A DNA stretch of 64,000 nucleotides from Actinomyces denticolens (GTDB lineage: Bacteria; Actinomycetota; Actinomycetes; Actinomycetales; Actinomycetaceae): NCBI RefSeq assembly GCF_002072185.1, contig NZ_MVIW01000011.1:1-64000 (forward strand), written 5' to 3'. This document shows, piece by piece, positions 55,272 through 64,000 of the stretch. The position numbers were made by a program, and so were the translations under genes. The first letter of the stretch is position 1. The number at the start of each line of letters is the position of its first letter. The notes beneath the pieces are model-generated. The model was not told where the DNA came from, ran no database searches, and saw only the letters and a program-made list of their open reading frames with translations.

Positions 55272-56243
55272 GTGATCCGGGTGCTCAGCCTCAACCTCCA
55301 GCACTGCCTTCCTGGCGCCGGGGCCGAGCACGACAGCGGCACCGCCTCCTTGGCGGGAGCCGATATCACCGACCCCGCCGCCGCACGGACCGTGCTGGAG
55401 GCGCTCGCAGAACAGATCTCCGCGCTCGCCCCCGACGTCGTCGCCCTCCAGGAGGTCGATATGCGCCAGAGGCGCTCCGGCGGTCTCGACCAGGCCGGCG
55501 AGCTCGCCCGCCTGCTCGGCTGGGAGCACCACCGCTTCGCCGCCGCCTGGGCCGGGCCCGTGGTCGGCCTGCGGCGCCGCCCCCTGCGCTCGTCCCTGGA
55601 GCGCGCCTGGGATGACATCCTCGCCCCCCTCCACCTGATCAAGGGCCGCGGGCCCGCCGGATTCGGCAACGCGATCCTGTCCCGCCTGCCCGTGTGCTCC
55701 TGGCACGTGCGCCGCCTCGGCAGGGGCCCGGCCACCCTCAGTCGACGGGGCGAACGCGCCTGGAGCCCCCGCTCCTACCGCCTCGAGACCTCCACCGCCC
55801 GCACCATGCTCGCCGCCCGGATCGAGGTCCCCGGGGACGGCGGAGTCGGCTCGATCACCCTGGCCTCCACGCATCTGGCCACGCGCACCGGCATGGCCGC
55901 CCGGCAGCTCGCCGCCGCCTGGGCGGCTCTGACCACCCTGCCCGGGCCGCGCCTACTCGCGGGCGACCTCAACATGGGGCCGGGCGGCGTCGCGGCGACG
56001 GGGGTGGCCCGTCCCCTGGGGGAGGGGGCGACGTTCCCCGCCTGGGCGCCCCGCGAGCGCATCGATCACCTCCTCACCGATCCCTGGCCCATGGGTGCCG
56101 ACGGGATGCCGGGAGCGCCGGGCACCGCGCTCTCCCCGGGCTCGACGGACGCGCCCCTCCTGCGCGCGGTCGCCTGGGGGACCCGCGCCTTCGTCGTCTC
56201 CGACCATGCGGGCGCCTGGGCCGACCTCGAGCCGGTCCCGTGA
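55272..56243 (+). CDS. Endonuclease/exonuclease/phosphatase (EEP) fold protein
   Basis: This is a 323-residue hydrolase. Motifs in order are RVLSLNLQH at the start, VVALQEVD, GNAILSRLPV, LASTHLA, LLAGDLNM and the C-terminal SDHAGAWADL, which together form the EEP metal and catalytic site. Substrates in the family range from DNA to phospholipids and phosphoinositides, so no substrate is claimed. The start is GTG 55272, 12 bp after msrB. No signal peptide is seen. Confidence 0.88.
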   Translation: MIRVLSLNLQHCLPGAGAEHDSGTASLAGADITDPAAARTVLEALAEQISALAPDVVALQEVDMRQRRSGGLDQAGELARLLGWEHHRFAAAWAGPVVGLRRRPLRSSLERAWDDILAPLHLIKGRGPAGFGNAILSRLPVCSWHVRRLGRGPATLSRRGERAWSPRSYRLETSTARTMLAARIEVPGDGGVGSITLASTHLATRTGMAARQLAAAWAALTTLPGPRLLAGDLNMGPGGVAATGVARPLGEGATFPAWAPRERIDHLLTDPWPMGADGMPGAPGTALSPGSTDAPLLRAVAWGTRAFVVSDHAGAWADLEPVP

Positions 56244-56272
56244 GCCCGCCGTGCTGAGACCGTGATGAGACG

Positions 56273-57235
56273 ATGCTGAGGATCATCAGCGGACTGGCGG
56301 TCTTCGCCGTCGTCATCACGATCGGGTGGGTCCTCGGGCGCACCGGCGCGCTCCCGCCCCGATCCGATCGCGTGCTCACGCGCCTTGCCTTCTTCGCCGC
56401 CACCCCCGCCCTCATGCTGACGACGCTGGCGGGCGCCGACCTGGGCGCCGTCGTCTCCGCGCGGGCGCTGGCCGCGATCATCGCCGAGCTGCTGACGATT
56501 GCCGGCGCCTGGGCAGTGCACCGGTGGGTGCTGGGGCGCGGCACCGCCGACGCCCTCATCGGGGCTCTGGCCTCGGGCTACGTCAACGCGGCGAACCTGG
56601 GGATCCCGGTGGCGATCCTCGTCGTCGGCGATGTGACACCGATCGCGCCGATCCTCCTGCTCCAGCTCATCGTCCTGACCCCGGTCTCCTTCGCGATCCT
56701 CGACGTCATCACCGGCAGGCGGGGTCAGACCGCCCTGCGGCGCGCCACCGCGCCACTGCGCAACCCGCTCCTCATCGGCGTGGCGACGGGCACCGCCCTC
56801 AACCTGGCCGGGTGGGACCTGGCCGGGATCGCCGGAGGGAGCCCTGCCGAGGTCCTGGGCCTGCTGGGCCGCATGGCGGTCCCCCTCATGATGCTCTCCC
56901 TGGGGTTGAGCCTGGCCGACTCGCAGCGCGAGCGCCGGATGGGACCGGAGCCGCTCGGGAGGGTGACCGAGCCCGCCGGTCCGGCGCTGTGGTGCGCGGT
57001 GGGCTGGAAACTGTTCGTCGCGCCACTCATCGCTCTCGCCGTCGGCGGCCTCATGGGACTGCGGGGCCAGGCGCTGCTCGTGCCCGTCACTACGGCCTGC
57101 CTGCCCACCGCGCAGAACATCTTCATGTACGCCTCCCGATACGAGCGGGCCACCGGCCTCGCCCGGGACACGGTCCTCATCACGACGGCGGGATTCGCCC
57201 CCGTCGTCCTCCTCGCCGCTGCCCTCCTGGGCTGA
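56273..57235 (+). CDS. AEC-family transporter (auxin efflux carrier superfamily)
   Basis: This is a 320-residue protein with about ten hydrophobic helices in two similar halves. The YVNAANLGIPVAILV and PTAQNIFMYASRY segments are typical of bacterial AEC permeases. These transporters often move malate, malonate or other carboxylates; the substrate is unknown here. A short Arg/Glu-rich loop splits the halves near residues 220-240. Confidence 0.88.
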   Translation: MLRIISGLAVFAVVITIGWVLGRTGALPPRSDRVLTRLAFFAATPALMLTTLAGADLGAVVSARALAAIIAELLTIAGAWAVHRWVLGRGTADALIGALASGYVNAANLGIPVAILVVGDVTPIAPILLLQLIVLTPVSFAILDVITGRRGQTALRRATAPLRNPLLIGVATGTALNLAGWDLAGIAGGSPAEVLGLLGRMAVPLMMLSLGLSLADSQRERRMGPEPLGRVTEPAGPALWCAVGWKLFVAPLIALAVGGLMGLRGQALLVPVTTACLPTAQNIFMYASRYERATGLARDTVLITTAGFAPVVLLAAALLG

Positions 57236-57325
57236 GGGGCCGGGCGCGCAGCCAGGCTCCCGGGGAGGATGCGCGCTCGGGGAGCCCCGTGCCGGAGCGG
57301 TCGGCACGAGCGAGACAATGGGCCC

Positions 57326-58237
57326 GTGCTCCCCTACCCGCCCCGCCAGCACGGGCGTCAGTCCGGCAGGATCGGCGCAGCGCTGACGGCCGTTCCCGCA
57401 CCGGGCATCTTCATCGCCACAGCCGTGTCCACCTACATCGGCGCCGGATTCGCGGTGGGCCTGTTCGGCGTCATGCCACCGGTGACAGTCGCCTGGTGGC
57501 GCGTGACCATCGGCGCCCTGGCGCTGCTCGCCTGGAGACGGCCCTGGGGAGATCGGCTGAGGGGGCGCGGGTACGCCTGGACGCGCCGGGCGCTGGGAGC
57601 GGCGGCCGCCTTCGGCGTGGCCACGGCGACGATGAACGTCCTCTTCTACGCGTCGATCTCCTACCTGCCCATGGGCACCGCCGTCTCCCTGGAGTTCCTG
57701 GGGCCGGTGATCGTCGCCATCCTCACCGGCAGGGGCTGGAGGCCGAGGATCGCCGCGGCGCTCGCGATGGCCGGTGTGGCCTCGATCTCCGGGGTGGGCC
57801 TGGACATCTCCGATCCCGCCCATCGGGCGGGCATGCTCCTGGCCCTGGCGGCGGGACTCGCCTGGGCCTGCTACATCCTCCTCGGGCACAGGGTCGCCAC
57901 CAGTGGGGCGGGGCTCGACGCGCTCGCGGTGGGGACGGCGGCAGGCGCGCTGTTCTACACGCCCCTGGCGGCTCCGACGGCGTCGGGGGCCTTCAGCTCG
58001 GCGGGGACGGCGGCGGCGGTGCTCGGGGTCGCGGTGCTCTCCACGGTGATCCCCTACGCCCTCGACCAGATCAACCTGGGGCGCCTGAACGCAGATGCAT
58101 TCAGCCTCCTGGCCTCCCTCATGCCGGCGACCTCGATGGTGGTGGGAATCATCATGCTGCGCCAGATGCCCAATATCGGGGAACTCGCCGGCCTCGTCCT
58201 CGTCAGTCTCGCCGTTGCCCTGGCCGGGCGGTCCTGA
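57326..58237 (+). CDS. EamA/RhtA-type drug-metabolite transporter
   Basis: This is a 303-residue protein with ten helices in two EamA repeats. ISYLPMGTAVSLEFLGPVIVAIL in the first half and INLGRLNADAFSLLASLMPATSMVVG in the second are RhtA-like, a group exporting threonine/homoserine or related amino acids. GTG 57326 is chosen over a longer in-frame start that is Arg/Cys-rich. The substrate is inferred only at family level. Confidence 0.86.
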   Translation: MLPYPPRQHGRQSGRIGAALTAVPAPGIFIATAVSTYIGAGFAVGLFGVMPPVTVAWWRVTIGALALLAWRRPWGDRLRGRGYAWTRRALGAAAAFGVATATMNVLFYASISYLPMGTAVSLEFLGPVIVAILTGRGWRPRIAAALAMAGVASISGVGLDISDPAHRAGMLLALAAGLAWACYILLGHRVATSGAGLDALAVGTAAGALFYTPLAAPTASGAFSSAGTAAAVLGVAVLSTVIPYALDQINLGRLNADAFSLLASLMPATSMVVGIIMLRQMPNIGELAGLVLVSLAVALAGRS

Positions 58238-58581
58238 AGCGATTGGCTGCGGGGCCGGTCTCCGGGGGCGACCGCCCCGCCGCCCTTCGCCGCCCCCGTC
58301 CCGTCGTCCCGTGCCCCATCGATCCCCGTGCCGCGCGCTCGTCGGGCGACGGGGGTCACAGGTCTCGTCGGCTGCCGAGCGGCGCGGGTCATGGCGGGGC
58401 GGGCGTCGGGCCTGAGATGATGACGCCCGGCCCGGCGCCATGCCGTGGCCAGGCTGGCGCCCCGGCTCCGGCTCGCCCAGGCCCCGTGCGGGCGGGCGAC
58501 GCCGTCGAGCCCCGATACCGGCACCCCGCAGTGCTGCGCCCGCCCACCGGCGGCGCCGCCCCGATCCAGACAGGACCCCTC
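58238..58581. other. Gap between EamA transporter and DEAD-box helicase
   Basis: These 344 bp hold no gene I can support. Open frames run through, including an extension of the helicase frame, but they are typical of GC-rich DNA. The helicase promoter should lie here; no clear -10/-35 pair was found. Confidence 0.5.
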
Positions 58582-60045
58582 GTGCCCGCCACCCGCAAGC
58601 GCCCCAGCGCGACCGCCTCCTCCACCGCACCCGGCTCCGCTGTCCAGGAGTCCGCCCCCACCTTCGCCGGGCTCGGCGTCGACCCCGACCTCGCCGCCGA
58701 CCTCGCCGCGCGTGGCTTCGCCTCCCCCTTCCCCATCCAGTCCGCGACCCTGCCCGACACCCTCGCCGGCCGCGACGTCCTCGGCCGGGGCCGCACCGGC
58801 AGCGGCAAGACCCTCGCCTTCTCACTGCCCCTCGTCCAGCGCCTTGCCGACGAGGACTGCGCCCGTGCCGGCCATCCCATCGGCCTCGTCCTGGCGCCCA
58901 CCCGTGAGCTCGCCCTCCAGATCGCCGAGACCATCAAGCCCCTCGCCGCGGCACTCGATATGACCGTCACCACGATCTTCGGCGGCGTCAACCAGAACCC
59001 GCAGGTCAAGGCCCTGCGTGCGGGAGTGGACATCGTCGTCGCCTGCCCCGGACGGCTCCTCGACCTCATCGCCCAGGGCCACTGCTCCCTCGACGAGGTG
59101 AGCATCACCGTCATCGATGAGGCCGACCACATGGCCGACCTCGGCTTCCTGCCCAGCGTGCGCCGCATCCTGCGCGCCACCCCCGCCGACGGCCAGCGGA
59201 TGCTCTTCTCTGCCACCCTCGACAACGGCGTCGACGCCATCGTCCGCGAGTTCCTCCACAACCCCCTCCAGCACGCCGTCGACCCCGCCTCATCCCCGGT
59301 GACGGACATGGACCACCGGGTGTGGCTCCTGGCGGACAAGACCGCCAAGGACGGCGTCGTCACCCGCCTCGCCTCCGGCACCGGCCAGCGCATCCTCTTC
59401 ACCCGCACCAAGCACCTCGCCCGCCGCCTGGCCCGCAAACTGGTGAGCGCCGGAATCCCCGCCGTCGAACTGCAGGGGAATATGAGCCAGGGCGCCCGCG
59501 AGCGGGCCATGGGGGCCTTCACCTCCGGGGCCGTTCGCGTCATGGTCGCCACCGATATCGCCGCCCGCGGCATCGACGTCAGCGGCGTCGAGCTCGTCGT
59601 CCACGTCGACCCGCCCGCCGAGCACAAGGCCTACCTGCACCGCTCCGGCCGCACCGCCCGCGCGGGCGCCTCGGGCACCGTGGTCACCCTCGTCCTGCCC
59701 GAGCAGCGCAAGGACGTCCAGGTCCTCCTCAAGAAGGCCCGCATCAAGGCCGAGATGGAGCGCGTGCGCCCCGACGACGACGCCGTCACCGCACTCGTCG
59801 GCGAGCAGGCCGAGCGCGTCGCCGCCGAGGACATGCCCGACGGCGTCGCCATCAAGGGAGGCCGGCCCACCGGCGTCGGCGCCCAGGCGCCGGCCCGCGG
59901 CGCGCACGGACGCAGAGCGGGGGAGGCCTCCCGCGCCGGCTCCCGCCACGGGGCGCGTCACGGCGGGCGCCGCACCGGGGCCGGGCAGAAGGCGCAGCAA
60001 GGGCAGAAGCGCTCATCGCACCGGGGCCGTCGCTCGGGGCGCTGA
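58582..60045 (+). CDS. DEAD-box RNA helicase
   Basis: This 487-residue ATP-dependent RNA helicase is of the DbpA/RhlE/CsdA type. Motifs are the Q-motif region FASPFPIQSATLP, motif I GRTGSGKT, PTRELA, DEAD in VIDEADHM, SAT, ATDIAARGID and HRSGRTARAG. A basic Arg/Gly/His-rich C-terminal tail (about 90 residues) probably binds RNA. The start GTG 58582 follows CAGGAC; longer in-frame starts (58417, 58420) add Pro/Ala-rich sequence. It probably acts in ribosome assembly or mRNA decay. Confidence 0.92.
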   Translation: MPATRKRPSATASSTAPGSAVQESAPTFAGLGVDPDLAADLAARGFASPFPIQSATLPDTLAGRDVLGRGRTGSGKTLAFSLPLVQRLADEDCARAGHPIGLVLAPTRELALQIAETIKPLAAALDMTVTTIFGGVNQNPQVKALRAGVDIVVACPGRLLDLIAQGHCSLDEVSITVIDEADHMADLGFLPSVRRILRATPADGQRMLFSATLDNGVDAIVREFLHNPLQHAVDPASSPVTDMDHRVWLLADKTAKDGVVTRLASGTGQRILFTRTKHLARRLARKLVSAGIPAVELQGNMSQGARERAMGAFTSGAVRVMVATDIAARGIDVSGVELVVHVDPPAEHKAYLHRSGRTARAGASGTVVTLVLPEQRKDVQVLLKKARIKAEMERVRPDDDAVTALVGEQAERVAAEDMPDGVAIKGGRPTGVGAQAPARGAHGRRAGEASRAGSRHGARHGGRRTGAGQKAQQGQKRSSHRGRRSGR

Positions 60046-60084
60046 CCTCCGGGCGACTCCCCTCCTCGCCGGCCTCAACGGTCA

Positions 60085-60117
60085 TGGGCCGCCTGAGAAC
60101 CCGACTCAGGCGGCCCA
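60085..60117. terminator. Perfect 13-bp bidirectional hairpin terminator
   Basis: TGGGCCGCCTGAG (60085-60097) pairs with CTCAGGCGGCCCA (60105-60117) over a 7-nt loop, between the convergent helicase and CAP-domain genes. Confidence 0.82.
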
Positions 60118-60166
60118 CTCGCGTTCACCGTGGCCGCAGCAGGGCGCCCCAGCCGCCCCTCGGTGT

Positions 60167-61153
60167 CTACTTGGCGCTTAGGATCTCGCGCAGGCCGCGG
60201 AGCAGCGAGTCCAGGGATGACTCCGACGACGAGGGGTCCTGCGGCTTGGTGGCTGCTGCCCCGAGGTTGTTCGTCGCCGTCGTCGAATCAGCGGGTGCCG
60301 GCGCGGCCGACGCCGACGCGCCGGCCGGCTCCGAGGCGGTGGGCGTCGGGGCCTGGTGGCCCGCGGGGACGGAGGAGGCCGAACCGCCACCGTTGGCCAA
60401 GGTGACGTCGTAGATCCCGGACCAGCCCACCGACTCGGCCGAAGCTGAGCGGGCCCACAGGCCCTCACCGGTGAAGTACCCGGCCGAGGCGGCGAAGCCG
60501 ATGTTCGTGACCATCGGGTTGAGCAGGGTGTGCAGATGCCCGGTCTCGTGGTTCCAGGCGCCGCCGGCAGCGACCAACTTGTCGTACTCGCCGGCCCAGA
60601 TCCCGATGCCGGTGGAGATCGTGGCCGACTGGTCCGTCGTCGCCGCCAGGATCTCGAAGGTCCCGTTGACCACGTCACCGATCCGGGCCGTGTTGTAGGA
60701 CTCGCCATTGGGGCGGCTGTGCTCGATCCTCCCCATCTCCAGGCACTCCACGAGGCGCTGCACGCAGATGCGCTCCATGTCCTGGTCCCAGACCAGTGCG
60801 TCCGCGTAGGCCTCGGCACTCGCATAACCCTGGGCCTGGGCGTAGCTCTGGACGGTACCGCCGGTCGAGCCGTCGACGCTGAGCAGCGGCGGGTTCTTGA
60901 CCCACATGTCCAGGCGCAGCCGGCGCACGGCCGCCATGGACTCGGAGTGGACCGATGGCTGGTCCAGGACCACGGCGCGCGTCCCCACGCCGCCCGAGCC
61001 CAACTGCACGCCGGTGTCCAGCCGGCTGGAGGCGACGGCACTCGGGGCGATGACGGCGGAGCCTCCGAGGATCGCCGCGCCGCCGGCGGCAATCAGGCCG
61101 CCGACCTTGAGGGCGTCGCGTCGTGAGGCGGACAGTGCGCGGGTGGTCGTCAC
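60167..61153 (-). CDS. Secreted CAP-domain (SCP/PR1-like) protein
   Basis: This is a 328-residue protein. The N-terminus carries a twin-arginine-like motif SRRDALKVGG and a long hydrophobic core (LIAAGGAAILGGSAVIAPSA), so it is exported, probably by Tat. The CAP domain (about 110-255) shows the family's conserved blocks: HSRPNGESYN, GIGIWAGEYDKLVAAGGAW and HETGHLHTLLNP. A Pro/Ala/Ser-rich tail of about 70 residues follows. Function in actinobacteria is unclear; host or envelope interaction is possible. GTG 61153 is preceded by AAGGAG. Confidence 0.85.
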   Translation of the reverse strand: MTTTRALSASRRDALKVGGLIAAGGAAILGGSAVIAPSAVASSRLDTGVQLGSGGVGTRAVVLDQPSVHSESMAAVRRLRLDMWVKNPPLLSVDGSTGGTVQSYAQAQGYASAEAYADALVWDQDMERICVQRLVECLEMGRIEHSRPNGESYNTARIGDVVNGTFEILAATTDQSATISTGIGIWAGEYDKLVAAGGAWNHETGHLHTLLNPMVTNIGFAASAGYFTGEGLWARSASAESVGWSGIYDVTLANGGGSASSVPAGHQAPTPTASEPAGASASAAPAPADSTTATNNLGAAATKPQDPSSSESSLDSLLRGLREILSAK

Positions 61154-61335
61154 AGGATTCTCCTTGCATCGGGGTCGCGGTGCGCCGGCCACCCTAGCTG
61201 GCCTGTTCATGACCTTCACGGGATCGTGAGCGAGGTCGCGCGGTGTCCGCTCTCCGCAGACCCGCGGGTGGTGGTGGCCACGGCCCGCCCGCGAGCGTCC
61301 CACGACGGCCTCCCCCGGTCCCCGTGCTGGGTCCC

Positions 61336-61995
61336 TCAGCGGGTCCTGGCCACCGCCGCGTCCTTGCGGGCCGCCGTCGCCACCTGCTCCAGGAAGGCCA
61401 TGCGGCGCGCGGGTGTGTCCTTCTCACCCTCCATGCCGCCCAGGACGAGGCGCTGCGTCGTCCTGATCCCGCAGTAGCCGAGCACGGCACGGCTCACCCT
61501 CCACACCGACATCCCCGGCGAGCGCGTCCATGCCGCCGGGCCATGGGAGGTGGTGATGATCGTGGCGGTGCGGCCCATGAGGAGCCTCTCCGGCGAGAGC
61601 TTCCCGGTGCGGTAGCGGTAGGCGATTCCCGGGGTGAGGACGCGGTCGAACCAGCCCTTGAGGAGGGAGGGCTCGGCGGACCACCAGGTCGGGAAGACCA
61701 GGGTGAGGTGATCGCAGTCGATGAGCGCCTCCTGGGAGCGGTTGATGAAGGCGTCGTCGGGCATGTGCTCGCGGTAGCCGAATCGCAGGACCGGGTCGAA
61801 GCTCTCGCCGGCCAGGTCCAGGAGCGTCACCTGCGCGCCCGCCTCCTCGGCCTGCGCGGCGTAGGCCTGGGCCTGGGCGTGCGAGAAGCTCTTGGCGTCC
61901 GGGTGCCCGGCGACGACGAGGATGCGCGGGCCGCTCGAGGCGCTGGGCGGGTCGAAGGGGCCGGTCCGACTGCTTCCATGGGGATCAGGGCTCAT
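61336..61995 (-). CDS. Flavodoxin-fold NAD(P)H dehydrogenase (quinone), KefF/MdaB-like
   Basis: This is a 219-residue protein. The FMN-binding VVAGHPDAKSFSHAQAQAY near the N-terminus and the conserved FPTWWSAEPSLLKGWFDRVL are family hallmarks, with GIAYRYRTGKLSPERLL after them. It reduces quinones or similar electrophiles with NAD(P)H, two electrons at a time. It stands alone, leftward, between the CAP gene and the ABC exporter. Confidence 0.9.
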   Translation of the reverse strand: MSPDPHGSSRTGPFDPPSASSGPRILVVAGHPDAKSFSHAQAQAYAAQAEEAGAQVTLLDLAGESFDPVLRFGYREHMPDDAFINRSQEALIDCDHLTLVFPTWWSAEPSLLKGWFDRVLTPGIAYRYRTGKLSPERLLMGRTATIITTSHGPAAWTRSPGMSVWRVSRAVLGYCGIRTTQRLVLGGMEGEKDTPARRMAFLEQVATAARKDAAVARTR

Positions 61996-62066
61996 GCCTC
62001 CAGGCTATCCAGAGGGGCGATGGCCAGGCCAGGGGCCGGGAGCTCCGGGTGCCCGGACCGCGGGGA

Positions 62067-62888
62067 TCAGCGGCGTGTCAGGGCACGTAGGCAGACCCCG
62101 AGGCTCACGACCATCCAGACCAGGAGGACGAAGAGATCCCTGTCCTGCCAGGCGTAGGCATCCTGCGCCAGGCCTGCTCGCAGGAGGTCCGCTGCTGGAC
62201 GGATGGGCAGCCAGTCGTGAGCGGTCTGGAACCAGTGCGGCAGTTGCGAGGTCGGGAAGGTCACGGGGGAGAACAGGAGGATGAAGAAGACGAGCACCTG
62301 GGTGAGCGCCTGCGCGACCATGGGCTGAAGGCTCACGGCGATCGCGTAGCCCACCGAGGCGGCCATGACCGTGACGAGGAGCGACGCAGTGACAAGCAGC
62401 GGCCAGTCGATGTCCAGGGGGATGCCGAAGCGCAGCCATGCGACCCCCACGGCTACCGCGATCCCCGGCAGGGCGATGAGCGTCCACAGGCTGAGGTCGG
62501 TGGCGAGCAGGATCGGGCGCGGGACCGGCAGGGCGCGCGTGTAGGCGAAGGCCCCGTTGGCCCTCGCCTGCGCCACCACCTGGGGGACCATGACCAGCCC
62601 GACAGTCATGAGCAGGGCCGTTGGTGCTCCGGTGGACATGAGCAGGGCAGTGGAGGGCAACGCGTCGATGTCCGGGATGAGCAGGCCGAACCCGACGATG
62701 ATGCCCGCGGCCATGAGGGCCTGCACGATGACGAAGATCGGAAGAGTCGGCCCGATGGAGAAGAGGCGCCAGCGGAGCATGGCCCGGTAGACGGACCAGG
62801 GGCCCGGGCCGCCGGGCACCGGTCGGTTGGCGGCGGCGGGGGAGGACGGCGGGGTGGGCGCGGCCTCCGAATGGGTCATGACAGTCAT
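62067..62888 (-). CDS. ABC-2-type transporter permease (paralogue of 8813-9547)
   Basis: This is a 273-residue protein with about six helices. The segment PQVVAQARANGAFAYTRALP corresponds to PQTVADTRAEGGYEWMLTLP in the 8.8-kb permease. A Ser/Pro/Ala-rich N-terminal stretch of about 30 residues precedes the first helix. The start ATG 62888 overlaps the ATPase stop (4 bp). It is the partner of the ATPase at 62885; the substrate is unknown. Confidence 0.88.
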   Translation of the reverse strand: MTVMTHSEAAPTPPSSPAAANRPVPGGPGPWSVYRAMLRWRLFSIGPTLPIFVIVQALMAAGIIVGFGLLIPDIDALPSTALLMSTGAPTALLMTVGLVMVPQVVAQARANGAFAYTRALPVPRPILLATDLSLWTLIALPGIAVAVGVAWLRFGIPLDIDWPLLVTASLLVTVMAASVGYAIAVSLQPMVAQALTQVLVFFILLFSPVTFPTSQLPHWFQTAHDWLPIRPAADLLRAGLAQDAYAWQDRDLFVLLVWMVVSLGVCLRALTRR

Positions 62889-63901
62889 GCGGCGATCTCC
62901 TCGCTCTCGTCGTGGTCGGTCCCGGATGCCTCGGTCAGGGCGAGGTAGGCGTCTTCGAGAGTGCTGGGACTCAGGGCATAGGTCTCGATGTCGCCCGACT
63001 CGTGCAACCCGGCCGCCCAGTCGACGCAGGCGGCAGCCGCGGGGGCAGGGATCGTGACGAGCAGGCGGCGGCCGGTGCGCACCGTGCGCAGGGCGGGGGC
63101 GGGCAAGGCGGGCGCGGCGGACGCGCGCCGTGGCGCGGACGACTCGTCGGCCTCGTCGAGCGGGGAGGCGGCTCCAGGGGCCAGGCGCAGTTCCAGCCGC
63201 AGAGCGCCGTCGGCCCCGCGCAGGCTCGCGGGAGTGCCGCTGGCGACGACGCGGCCCCTGTCGAGGATGACGAGCTCGTCGAGCACCTGCTCGGCCTCAA
63301 TCACGTTGTGGGTCACCAGCAGGACCCCTGTCCCGGCATCCGCGCGGCGCCGGACGGCCTCCCACAGGAGGCGGCGCCGGGCGGCGTCGACGTCGTTGGT
63401 CGGCTCGTCGAGGACGAGCAGAGGCATGGGGACGACCGCGGCCATGGCGAAGCCGACGAGCCTACGGATCCCGCCCGAGAGCCCGCCGCCCTCGGGCAGG
63501 GCGCGGCGGGTCAGCCAGGGGCCGTAGCCGAGCTCCTCGGCCATGGCCAGCGAGGCGGCGCGGGCGTCGCGGGCGGACAGGCCGCGCAGCCGGGCTGCGA
63601 TCTCCACGGCGTCGCGCGGGGTCAACCCGTCGATAGGAGCCTGGGACTGGGGCTGGATCGCCACCGCCCGCCGAGCGGCCCCGGGGTCCGCGACGGCGTC
63701 GATGCTCCCGACGTGAATGCTGCCAGCGTCAGGGCGCAGCAGCCCGACCACCTGGGAGACGAGCGTCGTCTTGCCCGCGCCATTGTGCCCCAGGAGGCCG
63801 ACGACGCTGCCGGGCTCGACGCTCAGATCGATGTTGTCGTTAGCGGTGACACTGCCGAAGCGGCGCGTCAACCCGGTGATGTTCAGGCTGGGAGTGGACA
63901 T
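62885..63901 (-). CDS. ABC transporter ATP-binding protein (paralogue of 8067-8816)
   Basis: This is a 338-residue ATPase. Walker A is GHNGAGKT, the signature reads LSGGI, Walker B is LLVLDEPTNDVD and the switch is VTHN. Compared with the paralogue at 8067 it has an extra C-terminal regulatory domain of about 90 residues (ALRLELRLAPG, then a segment ending SPSTLEDAYLALTE) typical of CcmA/DrrA-type ATPases. ATG 63901 is chosen. Upstream are palindromes similar to those of the first exporter. Confidence 0.9.
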   Translation of the reverse strand: MSTPSLNITGLTRRFGSVTANDNIDLSVEPGSVVGLLGHNGAGKTTLVSQVVGLLRPDAGSIHVGSIDAVADPGAARRAVAIQPQSQAPIDGLTPRDAVEIAARLRGLSARDARAASLAMAEELGYGPWLTRRALPEGGGLSGGIRRLVGFAMAAVVPMPLLVLDEPTNDVDAARRRLLWEAVRRRADAGTGVLLVTHNVIEAEQVLDELVILDRGRVVASGTPASLRGADGALRLELRLAPGAASPLDEADESSAPRRASAAPALPAPALRTVRTGRRLLVTIPAPAAAACVDWAAGLHESGDIETYALSPSTLEDAYLALTEASGTDHDESEEIAA

Positions 63902-63914
63902 GATCACCTTTCAA

Positions 63915-63944
63915 ATACTTACGGTATCTGCATACCAAGAGTAT
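63915..63944. promoter_or_regulatory. Operator pair upstream of the second ABC exporter
   Basis: ATACTTACGGTAT (63915-63927) and ATACCAAGAGTAT (63932-63944) are ATAC/GTAT inverted repeats with 5-bp centres, 17 bp apart. The first shares ATAC-n-TTACGG with the site at 8018-8033. Confidence 0.6.
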
Positions 63945-64000
63945 CTGAGGTGGCTCCTGGGGGCAACGGCGTGTGACGGCTACCATCGGCGGAGTGACCG

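Noticed and set aside
56326-58581. The helicase frame running open for over 2 kb upstream, suggesting a 1239-residue fusion
   Set aside because: It crosses two strongly supported transporter genes in another frame; the extra sequence is low-complexity and the helicase core begins only after 58582.
63994-64000. GTG at 63994 as the start of a divergent regulator for the second ABC exporter
   Set aside because: Only two and a third codons are visible before the window ends, so it cannot be supported, although a divergent regulator there would be expected.

Overview
The window is very GC-rich (roughly 70% or more by eye), has many GTG and TTG starts, and carries actinobacterial hallmark genes: a small purS with purQ and stand-alone purL, a DUF3073 gene beside purM, a bacterial SCP-orthologue protein, a DUF3618/holin-like trio and a DUF6457 protein. 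Content and style fit a fermentative actinomycete of the Actinomyces/Schaalia type. That placement is inference; there is no rRNA to confirm it.

Layout. 0-1.3 kb: the end of an unknown membrane protein and a second one. 1.5-7.1 kb: purS-purQ, an inverted TreT-like glycosyltransferase, and purL. 7.1-9.6 kb: a TetR regulator divergent from a two-gene ABC exporter, with palindromic operators between them. 9.8-12.8 kb: an isoamylase-type debranching enzyme and a small cupin. 12.9-14.1 kb: a DUF559-type nuclease-like gene bracketed by two 97%-identical 120-bp repeats that have terminal inverted repeats. 14.3-19.9 kb: NADP-type glutamate dehydrogenase, then a fructose operon (DeoR regulator, 1-phosphofructokinase, PTS EIIABC) with two palindromic operators. 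20-26.9 kb: an SCP-like protein, an RNB ribonuclease, and a GntR-controlled sugar-acid operon (DUF1537 kinase, LtnD-like dehydrogenase, GntP permease). 26.9-31.1 kb: purF, purM, a DUF3806 protein and DUF3073.

31-45 kb is mostly envelope functions: a DUF3618/DUF3618/holin-like operon; a heterodimeric ABC exporter whose two halves carry complementary catalytic defects; a 73-bp near-perfect palindrome; a FtsX/MacB-type ABC pair; an acidic single-pass membrane protein; a lower-GC lipoprotein; a GH3 lipoprotein; and a small metallopeptidase. Three tRNA genes (Glu, Asp, Phe) follow at 45.4-45.7 kb. 45.7-52.6 kb is an anaerobic DMSO-reductase-type molybdoenzyme operon (dmsA, dmsB, dmsC, two TorD-like chaperones, and an Fe-S protein with a zinc-ribbon-like motif), read leftward and divergent from a DUF6457 gene. 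53-64 kb: MscS channel, MsrB, an EEP-fold hydrolase, AEC and EamA transporters, a DEAD-box helicase, a secreted CAP protein, a flavodoxin-fold quinone reductase, and a second ABC exporter that is paralogous to the one at 8 kb and has similar ATAC/GTAT operators.

The genes describe a host-associated fermenter. It imports fructose by PTS, stores or degrades alpha-glucan, makes purines de novo, assimilates ammonia through GdhA, and can respire an S- or N-oxide anaerobically. No prophage, CRISPR array, rRNA or integrase was seen. The least explained items are the paired 120-bp repeats, the 73-bp palindrome, the DnaA-box-like cluster between convergent genes at 2.6-3.1 kb, and the lower-GC lipoprotein region.
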